The position numbers and the translations under genes were made by a program. The notes under the pieces are model-generated. The model was not told where the DNA came from and did not search any database. It saw only the letters and a program-made list of their open reading frames with translations. A stretch of DNA of 64,000 bases from Hamiltosporidium tvaerminnensis (lineage: Eukaryota > Microsporidia > Dubosqiidae), in contig CM061252.1 in assembly GCA_022605425.2 (NCBI GenBank), positions 248,001 through 312,000 on the forward strand, in the 5' to 3' direction. Positions 24,280 to 38,140 of this stretch are shown piece by piece (the stretch's first letter is position 1; every line of letters begins with the position of its first letter).

Positions 24280-27200
24280 TAAAATATAAATGGAAAAAGT
24301 ATGTAAGAAAGAAGGAAACAACTTAAAAGCAAAAATATAAAAAAACAAAAGCCGTGAGCAATGTGAAACTAGTCTAGGAAAGAAAAAATATATGTAATTT
24401 GGATATTAAAATCAACGTTAAGAGACACCTACCTAAGCATTGTTTGTCGACTGCTTCAGTCTACTCGCTAATATCATACTTACGTCTTCCTGTCCCGATT
24501 CTTCGAGATCATGACCAGCTAAAACCACGAAAACCTACAAACAATGATATTTCAGAAGAAAACCGGCTGATATTACATTCAATACTTGACTATGTCCCAG
24601 CCGCAAAGCAGGAATAGTCCCATTTGGGGTTATATAGGTATATAAAGGACTTGAGAGGATGCGCAGAAATATTTGGTCTGTAATTTCGAGCTATTATAAT
24701 GAGAAAGTAGGTTGCACATTGGAGATCGATGTCTTTAAAAAAGTAACACAAAAGGAGGCAGAAAAGGAAATGAAGCAAGAAGAGAATGGTGAGAAACTTA
24801 TAATCTATATATCTGACTGAAACATCTTCCCTGACTGGCACAGGACTCTATATTAACTTAGAAAAGAAGTGTTTGTATAGAATCAAGGAATTCTTAGAGA
24901 TAGAAATCAGTGATTTAGTAAGCTAAACTTAAAAACACTCATGTAAATTATTGGATAGTAAATTATAGACCTTATTGATCGAATCATGGGTGAATATGCT
25001 GAATGCTATGTGCCTGTGACTATTACTTTTGTAGAATGAATCATTTAGGCGACCCAGACATGAATGACTAAGTGAAACGCTCGGAAAACCCCAGATTTTA
25101 TTGTGAAGAAAACAAGAAAGTTTAATTCATAACCTAGTATTTTACAGTGATTTTATCGAAAAGGCAAGTGGGTAGAAAAGACTCTCTACTTCAGAAGCGG
25201 AAAGACTTTTAGAAAATCATAAGAAGATTTATTTAAACTTCAGCAGTTTAACTGATATTATTGAGGTTTAGTCTGAAAAAATGAAGCTTAAATGCCTACG
25301 GAAAAAAACTAAGATGTATGAAAGTAGAAGCAATTCTGAAAGTTAATCATAGGTTTGATTTATATGGAGACCCATTCCATCGTGAGTTATTCGATACACC
25401 GAATCCAGGCATATAGTCAATTTTATCGAAATTTCTAAATTTAAATCTAAATTGCTAATAAAATTATAATCAAGTTTTGTATGATGTCTTTTTGATGCCT
25501 TTCGTGTAATACTTATCAGTTCATTTTTCTTTCACTATAAAGGTTTTAGATATTATAAATTGGTTTTCATATCGTAAGACTGCTATAATCAATGGTATTT
25601 ACGACTTCTACATCTAGAAATTAAGATGATTTACACATAACTTTATGATATTCAGAAAATCATTTTAAGAAGGAACGCCTCATGCTAAGGAATATAACCA
25701 TCGAGTTACATATATGATACTTAGAGCCAAACTAAAGACTTTTTATGATTACACTCAAATTATCTGTACGTTCAACTTGCGCAAGCTGAAAACATATGTG
25801 TGGCGAGTGTTTTACAGATCGAGGAAAGAAGACAAGATTTACTTTCAGATACTAAGTCCGGAGCAGTTAGAGGAACACAAGGAGCAAATAAGCATGCACT
25901 GCTGTATGTTGCTATGAAAAAACTCATGGAAATCTCTTATAGAAACGTGAATTGCATGCTAGAAAAGCTTATGATCCAATTGATTATGTCTTTTCGACTC
26001 AATGTCTCAAAAAATAGACCTAACTGATTGAATTTAAAATATTTCGAGGTTAAAATGTAAAACTGAAAAATTATATTTTAGTAAAGCTTGAAAAGATCAG
26101 AGACGAAAAGATTGATAGAGAATTTTGCAGAAAGCTAGGCTCATACAATTGATACTTTGTTGTGAATATATTCATTAAGCCAAAAGCCAAATGAAAAAAA
26201 CAGTGGTAACAATATAGTCGAATGAATCCTCACACAGACTAATAATCACTTGTTCGTGGATGCTCTATAAATCTTATCTTGAGATTTACAAACATTAGAA
26301 CGATAACGTAAAATATCAAAAGATTTGTCAAAAACATAATATTTGAGATCAACAAAGAGATATCTTCACCAATAATCTGTGCCACGAAGTAGTGCTACCA
26401 TTCGTATAGAAATAAATGATTACAAATACCTTGGAATGATAGAAGATCCGGGAGACATTTCAACATGTAATTTATTTCCGAAATACAGAATATACAGCAA
26501 CCAAAAGTACAGGGTCTTTGTCGTAAGAAATTAAGCCCAATTAATTTATTTCAAGCCATCAACTAACATGAAATTTCTTTAAAAACCAGCCCTAAGGTAA
26601 GCTTCGACTTAAACTAGCTAACTTCTCTAGATTAGATGATGCACTACTTACTGTGTTAGTAAATTAAAAAATTCATCTGCGGATATCATTAACAAGCGTC
26701 TATACATTCTCCTTAAAAAATTATAAGAGGTTTAGATAGTGTGAATTCAAAAGCTGACATATGTATTTGCAATCCTTGGATTGTTTAGAATAATTTATAG
26801 ATACATCGATTAGAAGAGCAGCGGTCTTTAAGGTCGAAAACAATACCAAAAATCATCTCTAGCAATGGAAATTTCTTTAAAAAAAAATACGAGTTAGAAA
26901 AATATGCCAACAAAAGAAATTGAAAGAAGCTCAACTAATTAACTTGCATAACGAAATCGAAAGCTAAAAACAACATTTAAAATAATTTAAGGCTAGAAAT
27001 AACATGTTGTCCAGGCTACATGACTCCTTAAGATTCTAAAATATGATAGGGTAAGCCAAGTGATAAAGTAATGTTCGCTATATCCGAATAGTAATGTATA
27101 CACAAAAGCAGAAGGTATATCTCAACAACATACACTCATGGAAAAATTGTAGATCATTTAGCAACGAAATGTTTTAAAATGTTTGGCCATGTTTTACTAG

Positions 27201-27965
27201 TCAAATAATAATGGGTTACGATGTATACATATACATCTACTCAAGTAATATTATTTAAACTCTAAAGACGAAGTAAGAGCAACTAATTTTAGAAAATTCT
27301 TGGTAAAGAGTATGCAGTAATAAGAGTTCCCCTTAGAATAAAATTAAAGTAGAAATGGAATAATAGACTAAAAACATTTTTTTTAGATAAGGGAAATAAT
27401 ATGATAAAACTCGTTACAACAAGAAATATTTAGAAGATTCTCTTCAAATAGTTAAAAAAAGGCGCTTAGGCTGTATGAACCTTTAGCAAACAAATTATCT
27501 TATATTTATGAATGAGGTATGGAGATAATTTCTTATGTGATGACATCGAACGGTATCGTAACGAAATAACAGAAACATATGTTACAAGAAAGTAAAAACT
27601 CATGAATATAGAGGCATAAAGTCAATATATACGACTTAAAAAGATAGGCGAAATGATTTCTTTTGATCGAAGAAGAGGGACTGAGTAGGAATGCAAATAC
27701 AGAAGAGAATTACGAAAAAGCGGAATTATGTCGTATTGAAAGAGCTGAAATGCATAAATAACCAACCTCCTTATTGTAGCGTGGGAATAACAGGGAGGAA
27801 GGTGTTGAACAAGCCAATTAAGAAAACATCCTATTCTTTTTTCTTAGATGGCGTAACCACTGTGAATGAAATCGAAATATAATGTAAGTTTTAGGTCAGT
27901 TATGGAAGAAGAGAACGAGGAGATTAAAAAAGTAGAAATTAATATTCAAAGAGATGAAATCTAAA
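24280..27965 (+). mobile_element. Decayed R2-type LINE (restriction-like endonuclease clade)
   Basis: This is a worn copy of the same family as the element at 46.3-50.1 kb, in the same orientation. Collinear matches include the N-terminal block (ILHSILD...KQE near 24570-24616), AVRGTQGANKHALLYVA near 25860-25920 (compare AVRGVLGAKEQALLNIA), the block ending EDPGDIST near 26420-26470, and a 3' block beginning with SFDRRRG (about 27658-27680). It carries many stops and frameshifts and no long open frame. The level of decay makes it much older than the 46-kb copy. Confidence 0.8.
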
Positions 27966-30139
27966 TAATTGTAATTTTTTTAATAATATACAGAAATTTT
28001 ATTGTTTTTCTTGCCTAAAAAAACACTATCCTTAAGACAAAAATTCCAAGGGGAAAGGTAATTTGGCAATTATATTGACAGATACAGCGTTCTGGATAAA
28101 ATATGCCCTCAAGCCATAATTATGAGATCCTTAGTTAGGAAAACATGGTATTTTTATACTTGATTGTATTACGAATTTTTAATATAGATTAATAGGAAGT
28201 TTTGCGAAGAATGAATAAGCAGATACATCTTTACTGTATAAAACTTTCGTACTAATAAATGTTGCGCCAAAGAAAATAATCGGAATAAAATTACCTTTTT
28301 ATCGAACAGAATGGGTCCAAAATTGGGCTAAGGCACCAAAGACAGTCAAATATAACAGAAGAAGAAAATATGCTGATAAAAGAACTCGAAATTTTATTTG
28401 GAATGTCCAAAGACGACTAAAACTATGAGTAAAATGGTGTAAAAATATATATCAAAAACAGACTAGTTAAGAATATAAAAGCTAAATGTAAATAGGAAAC
28501 AAAATTCTCTAGAGCTTGAATTTATTGAAGTAAATCTACATAGCTTTTTTTGACAGAAAGTAGGTTTCTGACCAGGAATTATAAATCTAGTTATATTTAA
28601 AATTCAAACAAAATTATTTTGAATTTGGTTTTTCCTATTTCATAGAACAAATAAAAAAAAATTATAACCTACAAATGAATCAACGTATAAGACATGCGTT
28701 ATATAAATAGGTTAAGTTATAAAACAGTGGTATTTTATGTTACCATCTAACCAAGAATAGAACAGTAATGCACATATAAATAAAATAATAGAACTTATAA
28801 ACATGAAAGATTTTAATGTAATTCGACATGCATATGTAGATTCTGACATTAAAAATAACCACAAAACGCAAAATAAAACAAAATAATATCATGTTTAAAG
28901 TAATACTTAAACCGTGATACATCCTTTGCTAAAATTAAATTCTTCGCATTTAAAAATAGGATCTGAAAAAAATTAAATTGTATTGTGGTTATTATTTCTT
29001 TTTTTGGTTGATGACATCATGAAACAAATTATATGGTAATTGTTTACATTTCATACACTAAACCATGCCGCACAACCACTGTAAATATAATACATAAATT
29101 CTAAAAGGTCTAAAACCATTCTGAGAAGAAGCAAAATCATTAAAAACTTAAGTAAAAGATATAACATAAAACATATTCTATGGTTTCATTTTGTGTTCTA
29201 CTTTGCCATAATATTGTTTTCTAGTTAAAAAATATTTAAATGATGCTAGAAGGCAGTCATCATTAACGTATTCCAAAAGACACCCTCTTCAATTAATCAA
29301 AGGTTCCAGAACGAAAGACGTATTTTATTATACTCCGGATTTTCTGTATTATTTCAGCCATTTTGAATTACATAAATTTAATTTAAAGCCTACTTTAAAA
29401 AAAGTAAAATACAGCATATCATTGAATACTTTTTATTTTTTTTAGAATGTATTCGATTAACTTAGGTCTTGTTTTTCTGGTTAAATATAATTAACTAGTC
29501 AAATATCAAGGAATAAAAAGACAAACAAAAATTCATATAAAGCACTGCATGCTACAAAAATTAAATTTATTTTGAGTATGAATCTTTAATTCTAAACTTA
29601 CCATTGACTGTCTTTTAATAGGTTTAAACTTTTATTTATAAAATGTGTTTAAAATCTAATCTAATTTAGCAGCTTTGATCAAATGACCCTTTATTTTATC
29701 ATTATACGATACCTTTTTAATTTTTGTGTGTTGATTCAATTTTTTTATTTTATATGTAATAATTTATGTATAACTATTTCTACCACAATCTTTCAAATAT
29801 GTTTGGAACAATTTTTTTAATTCCACAAATTCATCAGAGTAGAAATCATAGGTACATATATAATAAGATTTTTAAATCGAAAGGTGTCTTTTTTGAGTGT
29901 ATATCTTTCGTTTTTGGGTAATTCAAAATAATTTGTAAGTAAAATTTCGTTAAAGTTATGAAAATTTGTTATAAGAATTCAGGATTTTGTGTAAGGTAAA
30001 GGCATACCTACTTATCAATGATACTACGTTTCATTAAGAACCCTAGCCTCACTTATAATAATTTCCACCAGCCAAAATCTCGCATTTCACTTTTTTATTC
30101 ATTTATATCAAGATAGCTGAAATCTTTTAACACACTTCT
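27966..30139. other. AT-rich gene desert
   Basis: No open frame of note and no recognisable motif. Composition matches the other deserts of the window. Confidence 0.6.
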
Positions 30140-32010
30140 AGTTATCTAGTTTTGGTGCGAACAGAAATTATTCGAGCTTGAAAACTGAAAATATACTTTC
30201 TTTTCAATGCATAGCATTCTACCATTCTTTAAAGATGAACTAGCTATCTGAGTTTGGTTGTACACATTCTTTACCAATCCTGTATTTGAATATATAGTTG
30301 GAACTCGATTTTGTGATGAATTCCAAACTCTCCTTACTGGTTTCGTATTGATCCGTATTCTCCATATAATCTTTCGTTCCCATATATATACCCAGTATCG
30401 CTTCAAAACGTTCATTCAATATCCATATTTCGCAACCGTATAGCATAGAGGGTCTAAGAATAGTCTTTTATTTTTTTTGCTTTTCAACTTAAAAGTCGGG
30501 ATTTGAGGATTTCTTGTAAGCCAAAATATGTATTATTTCCTGCATTAATTCGCTCTTCTATTTCCTAGACGTTGCCATCTTTATTCGTCAATAGCACTGC
30601 TAGATATTTAAAGGAGACTATACTCTTAAAACGATATACATCTACTTGAAAATAAGGTGGAATATTTTTCTGGTACCTTGAAGTCATCATGTAATTTGTT
30701 ATATTTTTATTAATGTTAAGACTTGGTTTTCGTGTTAGTTCTTCCTGGCTTGCTCGCAACGCTTCAATGGTTTTTGCTAAGATATCAATGTCATTGGCAT
30801 AGCTTAAAAAGTGTAGTTGTCTTTTTTTTTCGGATTTTTTGAGCCATTTCCTACTTTTCTAATAGTAACTTGTATCGCGATATTACAACCATACTTAAAA
30901 GTACAACTCTTGTCTCTAACCACGGCATATTTCGACATTTCGTGAAAGTTTTTCTGCTAAAAATTCCAACTATTTGTTTTTTTTAGAGTCATTCAATTAG
31001 GACCTTACGATTTTCTCGAGAATCTGAAAATTTTATTATGTTTTCTGAAGAAATAGGCGATTTATAATATCATGCTTGTTTATAGTCAATAAAAAGCCAA
31101 TAAATGTGTTGGTTATGCTCTTAGCATTTTTCGAAAGACATTTTATGGTAAATATTTGATCGAATTCCGAGCTTTGTTGCCCAAAACCAGCTTAAAATTT
31201 AAAGAGATTTCTTCTACGCATGATTCCATACGCTTTTCTATTACTATGGAAGCATTTTGTGTATGAATTTGAGGTATATTCCCTTGTAATTTGAGCAGAT
31301 TATTTTGGAGCCTTATTTGTAAATTTGCACAATAAAGACATTATTCCAATCTTCTAGCATTCTTCCTGTTTCCAAAATTTTAGGGTTCGATAAAAAATTT
31401 CTTCCAGCTGCGTCTTTCCTTCATACTTTAGCCCTGAGATTTAAGTGGTTCTCACTGGGTTCTTTCTTGTTTTTTTAGGAGTATTATTAGCTTTATCAAT
31501 TACAAAGAGTAGAGGCTGCGTAACGCCTATGTTGTTTGTAGGTTTCATTGGAATTCTTGAAAAATTGTTTTTTTTGTTCTCATAATTCATCTTCTTGTTT
31601 AAAGCCATTCAAAATATTCGGCATTAATTTCAACCTTTTTAATATCTGTCACTAGCTTCTCATTTACTGCCTGTATTCCAAAGTTCCTGGCCTGAAAGCC
31701 TATTCTTGCTATTTTACTATCTGAAACATTTCGCTTGTATGTTTATTCAATGATAATGCCCCTTTTTTTGTATCTATCCTTATACTTATTTTTATTTTCT
31801 TTTGTACATGTGATGCTTTTGTCTGAGCTATATAAGGTAAATCTGTTCTGTTTAGTTGGTCTCTAAAAGAGTTTATTTCTTGCTCGTTTCATGCATAGAT
31901 TGGTGATTTGTGTTCTTAACTGAATTTACTTTGTATCTGATGATGCACTTTAAAGTCAATTTTCTAAGGTTCTTTTAATAATATATTCTTTAAGCTTTCT
32001 CATGTCTCTT
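30140..32010 (-). mobile_element. Decayed LINE of a second clade (RTE/Jockey-like reverse transcriptase)
   Basis: Read on the minus strand, broken pieces in the right order match a non-LTR reverse transcriptase. They are LKYEGKTQLEEIFYRTLKFW (about 31430-31360), GFGQQSSEFDQIFTIK (about 31195-31145), FIDYKQA (about 31095-31075), FKYLAVLLTNKDGNV (about 30610-30570) and MLYGCEIWILNERFEAILG (about 30446-30390). AGF..S..DQIFT and FIDxKQA are typical of RTE/Jockey-type LINEs common in arthropods. It is unlike the R2-type family elsewhere in the window. No endonuclease domain was recognised. Many stops and frameshifts make it inactive. Confidence 0.72.
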
Positions 32011-33429
32011 AAATACCCTTTTTTATCGCTATATCTTCCGCCTGTGCCTTCAAAAGAATCGATACTTTTCAAGAATATTTTTATTAAATATTTCAATCAC
32101 AATCACAACATTTACACGATTATTATATTTTAACATGTTAAGCATTCAAACAAAGCTTCGGTTGTTTTTAGATGTATTTATACTTCAGTTATATGCTATA
32201 ATTTATACTAAAGTTCTGAATCTTCAAATGAGATTTTATTTGTAAATATAAATAAAACTTTAAAATGTTTGTTATTTACATTGAACTTTTTCAAAAATCC
32301 TTATATATATATTACTAATTCGAAAATAATTTAAAATTATTGGCAGGTTTATAGTTTTTCAAATTTTCTTATAATAGCAAGCAAATATGCAAAAGTCTAA
32401 AAGCGCCAGAAAACCATAATGCCTTAATAGCCAGTTAATTAAAAATACATATAATTTTTGCATATATTAGAGCTGCCAATTTCAATATATTTAAATCTCT
32501 AAAAGAGTTAATGGGCTATGAAAAATATAAAATTTTCTAATTCGTTAAAAAAAAATTCTACGTATTGATTGATAAGTCTTATAAATTTATTCGATAAAAG
32601 TTTAATATAGCAATAGGATGTTTTGATAATTGGCTAAAGTAAGATGAACTGAGTAAGAAAAAACTAGTTCTATTCAAATAATTAGATTTAAAAAAACATA
32701 TTTAAATTATTCCAAAGATATTATGACCAGACTCGAAAATAATTTATTTTATAAATAGTTTCACATATTTAAATTTTCATGTTAAATTCTAAAGTTACTC
32801 CAAGCAAATACAATTTATATGATATTTCAAGCGCAAGGGAAAATAAAATAATATTTAATCGCGGTTATTTAAGAGATTAATTATTGTTTATTTGAAAGTT
32901 TGCCTAAGGTTCTGTTTTTAGAAACTCTTTATGGATCAAAATAATATCTTTTTTACAAAATAATTACCTGACTAAATTTATCAATACAAAAGAAGAGAAA
33001 TCGAAGATTTTATTAGAAAGCAGAATGTCTTCTAGTAAATTTAATTGTGGCTTTTACATGACAGTACTTTATTTTTTCTTCATTATAGACAAATCAACCT
33101 GATAAAGCAGATTTTTATAGATATTGCCTTAACTCTCATTTCATTTTTTAATAATAAATTTAATAATCAGAAGAAAAATGTTGCAAAGTCCCGTTATAAT
33201 AAAATTAAACAAAGAAATGCGATCGTAAGGCCTACTAGATGAGGAACATGGTCAAAATTGTCTCATAATTTTTATATAAAAAAAACTTCTAATAACACAA
33301 TTCTAACACATAAAAGTCAGTATTGCAATTGATTACTCAAAAAAAATGAAATAATCTATTTAGCAATAAATAAGACACAAAATATTTGAGAAATAATAAA
33401 TATTAAAGCTACTTTCGAAATATTTTTAA
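32011..33429. other. AT-rich spacer
   Basis: No gene supported. A 65-codon open stretch at 33045-33242 has no start signal and no recognisable motif. Confidence 0.55.
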
Positions 33430-35122
33430 TTAAAAATACTGTTTTCCTAAGCACTTAGTTAGTTTTCGAGCTAATATATCTTTATATTGCGCAGGTACAA
33501 GATTCGGACACAAAACAACCTTTGATATATAGTTCAAGAGAACACTACAGGCTTCTATAAAACCCAGAATGTCTACAAATTGTGGAAATTTCTTTTCGGA
33601 GATCTTAGACTCTAAGTTAGAAATATTTTCTGCTAACCATGTCGAAAAGTACGTATTGACCATACTATTTGCAAAAATATCAACAAAATTTTTATTTGAG
33701 AAAATCTTTTCATAGCAACGAGCGACATCAAAATATAAAGTTCTAATATTATTATTTCTATCATAATTACACGCATTCAAATTTATCTTCATATACTTGG
33801 CAAATTTCAATCTTTGGTGTGGTTGAATTTCTTTTTTATATTCGTACCCCATAATTAGTTCTTTTAATGTTTTCAAACTTTCTTCTGATAATAAAATGAA
33901 AATATCAAATATTATACTAGGCATCTTGGCAGAAGTAAATTCTTCTGAGAAAACTATGTCACAGTTCTGAGCTAAAAAACCAACGCCAGAAACACGAGAA
34001 AAAATATAAAAAAGGTCTTCACTATTATTATTCATTACAAATATTTTTTCAACAAATTCAGATATATAGTTGAAATGAGCATAGATCCGAGCAGATTTGT
34101 TTTCAAACTGTTTAGAAAATTCCAGCTGCATTTCTTCGAAATTTGGATCGATCAGTTCGAAAGGTATTTTATTGTGCTCCATTAGTGCCTGAATTAAACT
34201 TAAACACCACGAAATATAAAAAATATTTTTTTTTTCGAATAAATCCATTTCAATTTTGTCTTCAAGCCAGATCGGAATTATTAAAAATATTGGTTTTAAA
34301 TATATCATTGGATAATTATTTTTTGTATAGAATATTGAATAGGCATAGGATTTGAACGTTTCAAACAAATCTGAAAAATTCTCTATTTCTTCACTTAAAT
34401 TATTAATGGCGTTATTTATACCTTCAGTTATGTTTCGGATTTCATTTGCACACCAACGCATGTTAAAAGTGATTTTGGGCTTCTTTTGGATTATAGGATA
34501 GTAATGCTTGAGTTCTTGAGAGTATGTTCCTTCGTATACAGACTTAATAATATCACATACCTCTTTTGAGTCCACTTCTAACAAACATTTATTGTTTTCA
34601 TTTGTAACTGTATACTTATGAATTTCTTGAATTGTGATTTTGCGTGATTTTTCCTTTCGAACATTGGTATTGTGTTTTTTTGCTTACTGCGGGCTTTTCG
34701 TTTTTCATCTGCTTTTTACTGTGAGTAATTTTTGGTGGAATATACGTATTGGTCCCACTAGGTGGAAAATTTTCATAATACCTTACGTGGTTCATTCTTA
34801 TACTGGCTGGATTTGGATCATAGGGTGGCGCACCCACACAACCAGTTTGAGAAAAAACCATCTGAAAAGGATAATGTGGTGAACCATAGGAAGGATCTTG
34901 ATAACCTTGGGCTCCGTTCGGAATAAACGGATGTACTGGCAAAAACTGTTGATTTAATCCAAAATGTGTAGGAAAAACCCGGGTTTGCTGATTAAAGCCA
35001 TTAAAAGGTGGATATAATGGAGGTATATCACATCTACGCTGCCCCGTGTGCGTAGGGTAAATACCCGAAGACTTTAGAAAATTCCAAAGAAAAATCAATT
35101 GAATATATATGACATACCACAT
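33430..35122 (-). CDS. Secreted Pro/Gln-rich protein with helical C-terminal domain; one frameshift
   Basis: The ATG at 35122 follows ACCCCCAA, a strong C-tract signal. The first 168 residues hold a hydrophobic leader (about 1-20), a Pro/Gly/Tyr/Asn-rich region with weak repeats (FNQQTRVFPTHFGLNQQ) and a basic tail, then stop at 34616. The next frame is open from about 34683 to 33430 and encodes ~415 residues, mostly predicted helix, with a hydrophobic patch (PIFLIIPIWL). The second frame has no ATG at its opening, so it is not a separate gene. The frames overlap at a run of seven T (34675-34681). One extra base there would explain the break, and the intact product would be 563 aa. No family recognised. 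A polymorphism, a sequencing error or a new pseudogene are all possible. Confidence 0.65.
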
Positions 35123-35124
35123 TT

Positions 35125-35140
35125 GGGGGTAAAATTTATA
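35125..35140 (-). promoter_or_regulatory. C-tract start signal and TATA-like stretch
   Basis: In complement, tataaatttt then ACCCCC lies 2 bases before the ATG at 35122. It decides the start of the Pro/Gln-rich gene. Confidence 0.55.
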
Positions 35141-35149
35141 TTTTTTTAA

Positions 35150-37879
35150 TCAATTTTTTTATGACCTAAAATATTCCAATTTGATATAAATTGAATTTTT
35201 TTTTAATCGATTTTTTTTAAATTCAAATAGCAATTTGAACAAAGCGTCATATAAATTAAATTTGAGTCAGAAAAGTTTAAAATGTACTTAAACAATTTTT
35301 AAAACATAATTTTTTTTGCTAAATAGTCAACATTTTACTGATGCGTTGCACATTTAAATAAAAAAAAATATTTTAATCTAATTTTAAGAACATATCTTTT
35401 TGATAAATGAATAAAAAAACGAAAAAAATTGATTATTTTTTTTCCTAAATTTTTCTTTTTTGGTTTTATTATGAAATTCTAGAATATTGGGAATTAATTT
35501 TTATTGAATATATTAAAACACTTTGGTTTTGATTTATTGTAAGTTGTCTGTTACTTTTTTTTACCGTTTAATCAAGATTGTTTGGATATTTATTCGATTT
35601 TAGCTTTAATAATATAATTTTATGGTTTTTGCTATCAAGATAATTAGAATTAAAAATATATTCTATATTTGAATTAAGAAGAATATAACAGTCTACTCTA
35701 CATCGAAAGCGAAAGAAATTACATCAATTGGCTTGTAACCTATATGAATAGTACCTAAGAAAAGAAAATACATTTAATACTTAAAATAAATGATGATTTA
35801 GTTATCAAGAGCTTTTTTTAATTCACATTTAAGCAAACAAAAGATAAATTTATTTAAATTTTTTTTTTCGATTTTGATTCAATTTGAAAATAAAAATATT
35901 TTTTATTTGATTAATATTTCCATTCTTAGATTTATTAAAAACTGTTAAAAAATATTTTTATTTTCAAATTTTTTCTTTGAATAATCGTTTCAAAAATAAA
36001 ATTTAAAACTAAAACATAAATGGAGATCTTTTAAATGCACCTCAACTAATTATATTCATATAAGCAATAATCAAATATAAATTCCAAGGTTTTAAGCTCC
36101 TGCTTTCAAACATGTTTATTTAACTAAGAATTTGTCTATTTTGCAACATGATTCTTGAGCGAATGTTTTTTTACCTTCTTTCTAGGATACTATTATCATA
36201 AAACATGAGAGAACGACAACTTTCGTTTGAAATTATTATATTTTGTCATTAAATTCTTGTAAATTTGAAAATGATATTCCCAAAGTCACATAGAAAGTAG
36301 ATGCGATAAAAAATTTGATATACGAAAAGTCATAAAATCCGATTTAATTTTTGCTATAATTTAAAATTCTCTGATATGATTTTATTGAGTTTTTATTATA
36401 ATTTTCAAAGAGAAGAAACATAAAGATGTAAATCTTTTTGATGCATGATTCAATAAAATGAACAAATCTCTATGTTCTTTAAGTTATATTTTCACTTATT
36501 ATTGCAATAAATTTAAAATTGAAAAATGAAAACCATAATTTTTTTTTAATTAAATCTCGATAGGGATAATGTATACCTAAAAAGGTTAGTTAGAGACAGA
36601 TTAAAAATTACTAAATTGAAAAAAAATGAAAAAATCATTTATATAAACCAACTATGAATAGAGCTCTTATATTGGATTTTATTTGAAGAAAATTTATTGG
36701 GTGTAACTTCGAAAGCTAGTTGAATGAATATATATTACAAAAATATACATCGATATTCTCGTGGAAAACCATAAATCTAATTTATTATGTGAAAGAGTTC
36801 TGTACTGTATCTAAAGTTTGGGTATGGTCTTTATATTTAAGGTAATATTTTCATGACCTTTATCTTCTGAGATCTCTTTCTTCAATTGTAAAGAAGAATT
36901 TTTAAGCCTATGGTACTACATCCTTACTTTAAATGGTTAGTTGATTTCAGATATATTTTTTTGAATCAAATATATTTAATATTACTAGTGCATCTAGTTC
37001 ATAAATATGTAAAAAAAATGATCTAAATGTAGTTTTCAAAATGTTCTTGAAAAATGCTATTCAAGATAATTTTCTAAATTCATATATTTTAATGATTCTT
37101 TAGATACGTTTTCCTGAATCACTTGTCTTCCAGAAGTAAAATATTTAGAAATTTTTTTGGCTGGTAAAAATATTTTTAAAGGTTGATTATCACAGATGTG
37201 TCTATTTTAAGATTAAACGATTTTTTTTGCAGATTTAATTAAATATTAGAAAACAAAAAAATACTTCTTTAAAACCATATGAGATGCAATTAGTAGCGTT
37301 TTAAAATGTTTTAACTTTTAAAAAATATTGTATAAAAATCATTACATATAAAGTTTTCGAATTAAAAAAGCGAATCTTCTAAAGAGCTAATATTTTTGAT
37401 TATAAATTAATCACAGCCAAGTCATATTTAAAGTGTTTTTTTATCCAAAATTATTATTTTCAACATTTCTAACAACTAGGCCATAGTTTTTATTAAGATT
37501 TGACTTATGAAATAGTAACTTTTAGTAAAAAGAAACATATGTTTCTGCTCTGAATTGGTTTTTTTGCCTGACATGGCTAATCTGTATATCTGATGTATTT
37601 TTATATAAAATAATAAGCAGTATATAGCAAATTTGAAAGTTTTTTGCTAAGAAAAATCCTTGTAGGTATTTTTTTTTCCGATTCGACCTAAATAATGTCT
37701 TATATGTCTGCATAGCTCTTAGAAAAAGACCTTTTTATTACGAATAGAGTCGATGCATTTTTTTTCGTGCCTTTTTATTTTTGATATATATTAAATAAAA
37801 AAAACTTCCGTTAAATCTTAAAATCATCAATATTAGTGTCTTTTTTTTAAATGTATTTGTTTTGTTAATAAAACGCTCA
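35150..37879. other. AT-rich gene desert
   Basis: Long T and A runs, no open frame with a start signal, no recognisable motif. Confidence 0.6.
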
Positions 37880-38140
37880 AAACTTTATAGCGAATACAGG
37901 ATTGGTGAACGAAGTCGAAAGAACCAGACTCTATAACGTGAGTCATCTTGAACGAATTTTAGAAATCAAAGTATTGAAAATGGTGTTTAAGTTTAACCAA
38001 TGCTGCTGAATACTTCTTGCGGGCATCAAAATTAGAAGGATAGATGTTCTAAAAAAATATCTTAGTAACCTTGGTATAGAAGAATAGAAATGGAAGGCGC
38101 TTGGTCTTAACACGTAAAAGTTTAAAGTAATTAAGCCCAT
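37880..38140 (+). mobile_element. Possible LINE 3'-end relic
   Basis: The plus strand reads in pieces as LLAGIKIRRIDVLKKYLSNL followed by GIEE and a WKWKAL segment. This resembles the C-terminal tail (GRPK.RW.D.V..DL..LG...W) of RTE/Jockey-type LINEs. Stops interrupt it. The match is short, so the call is tentative. Confidence 0.35.
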
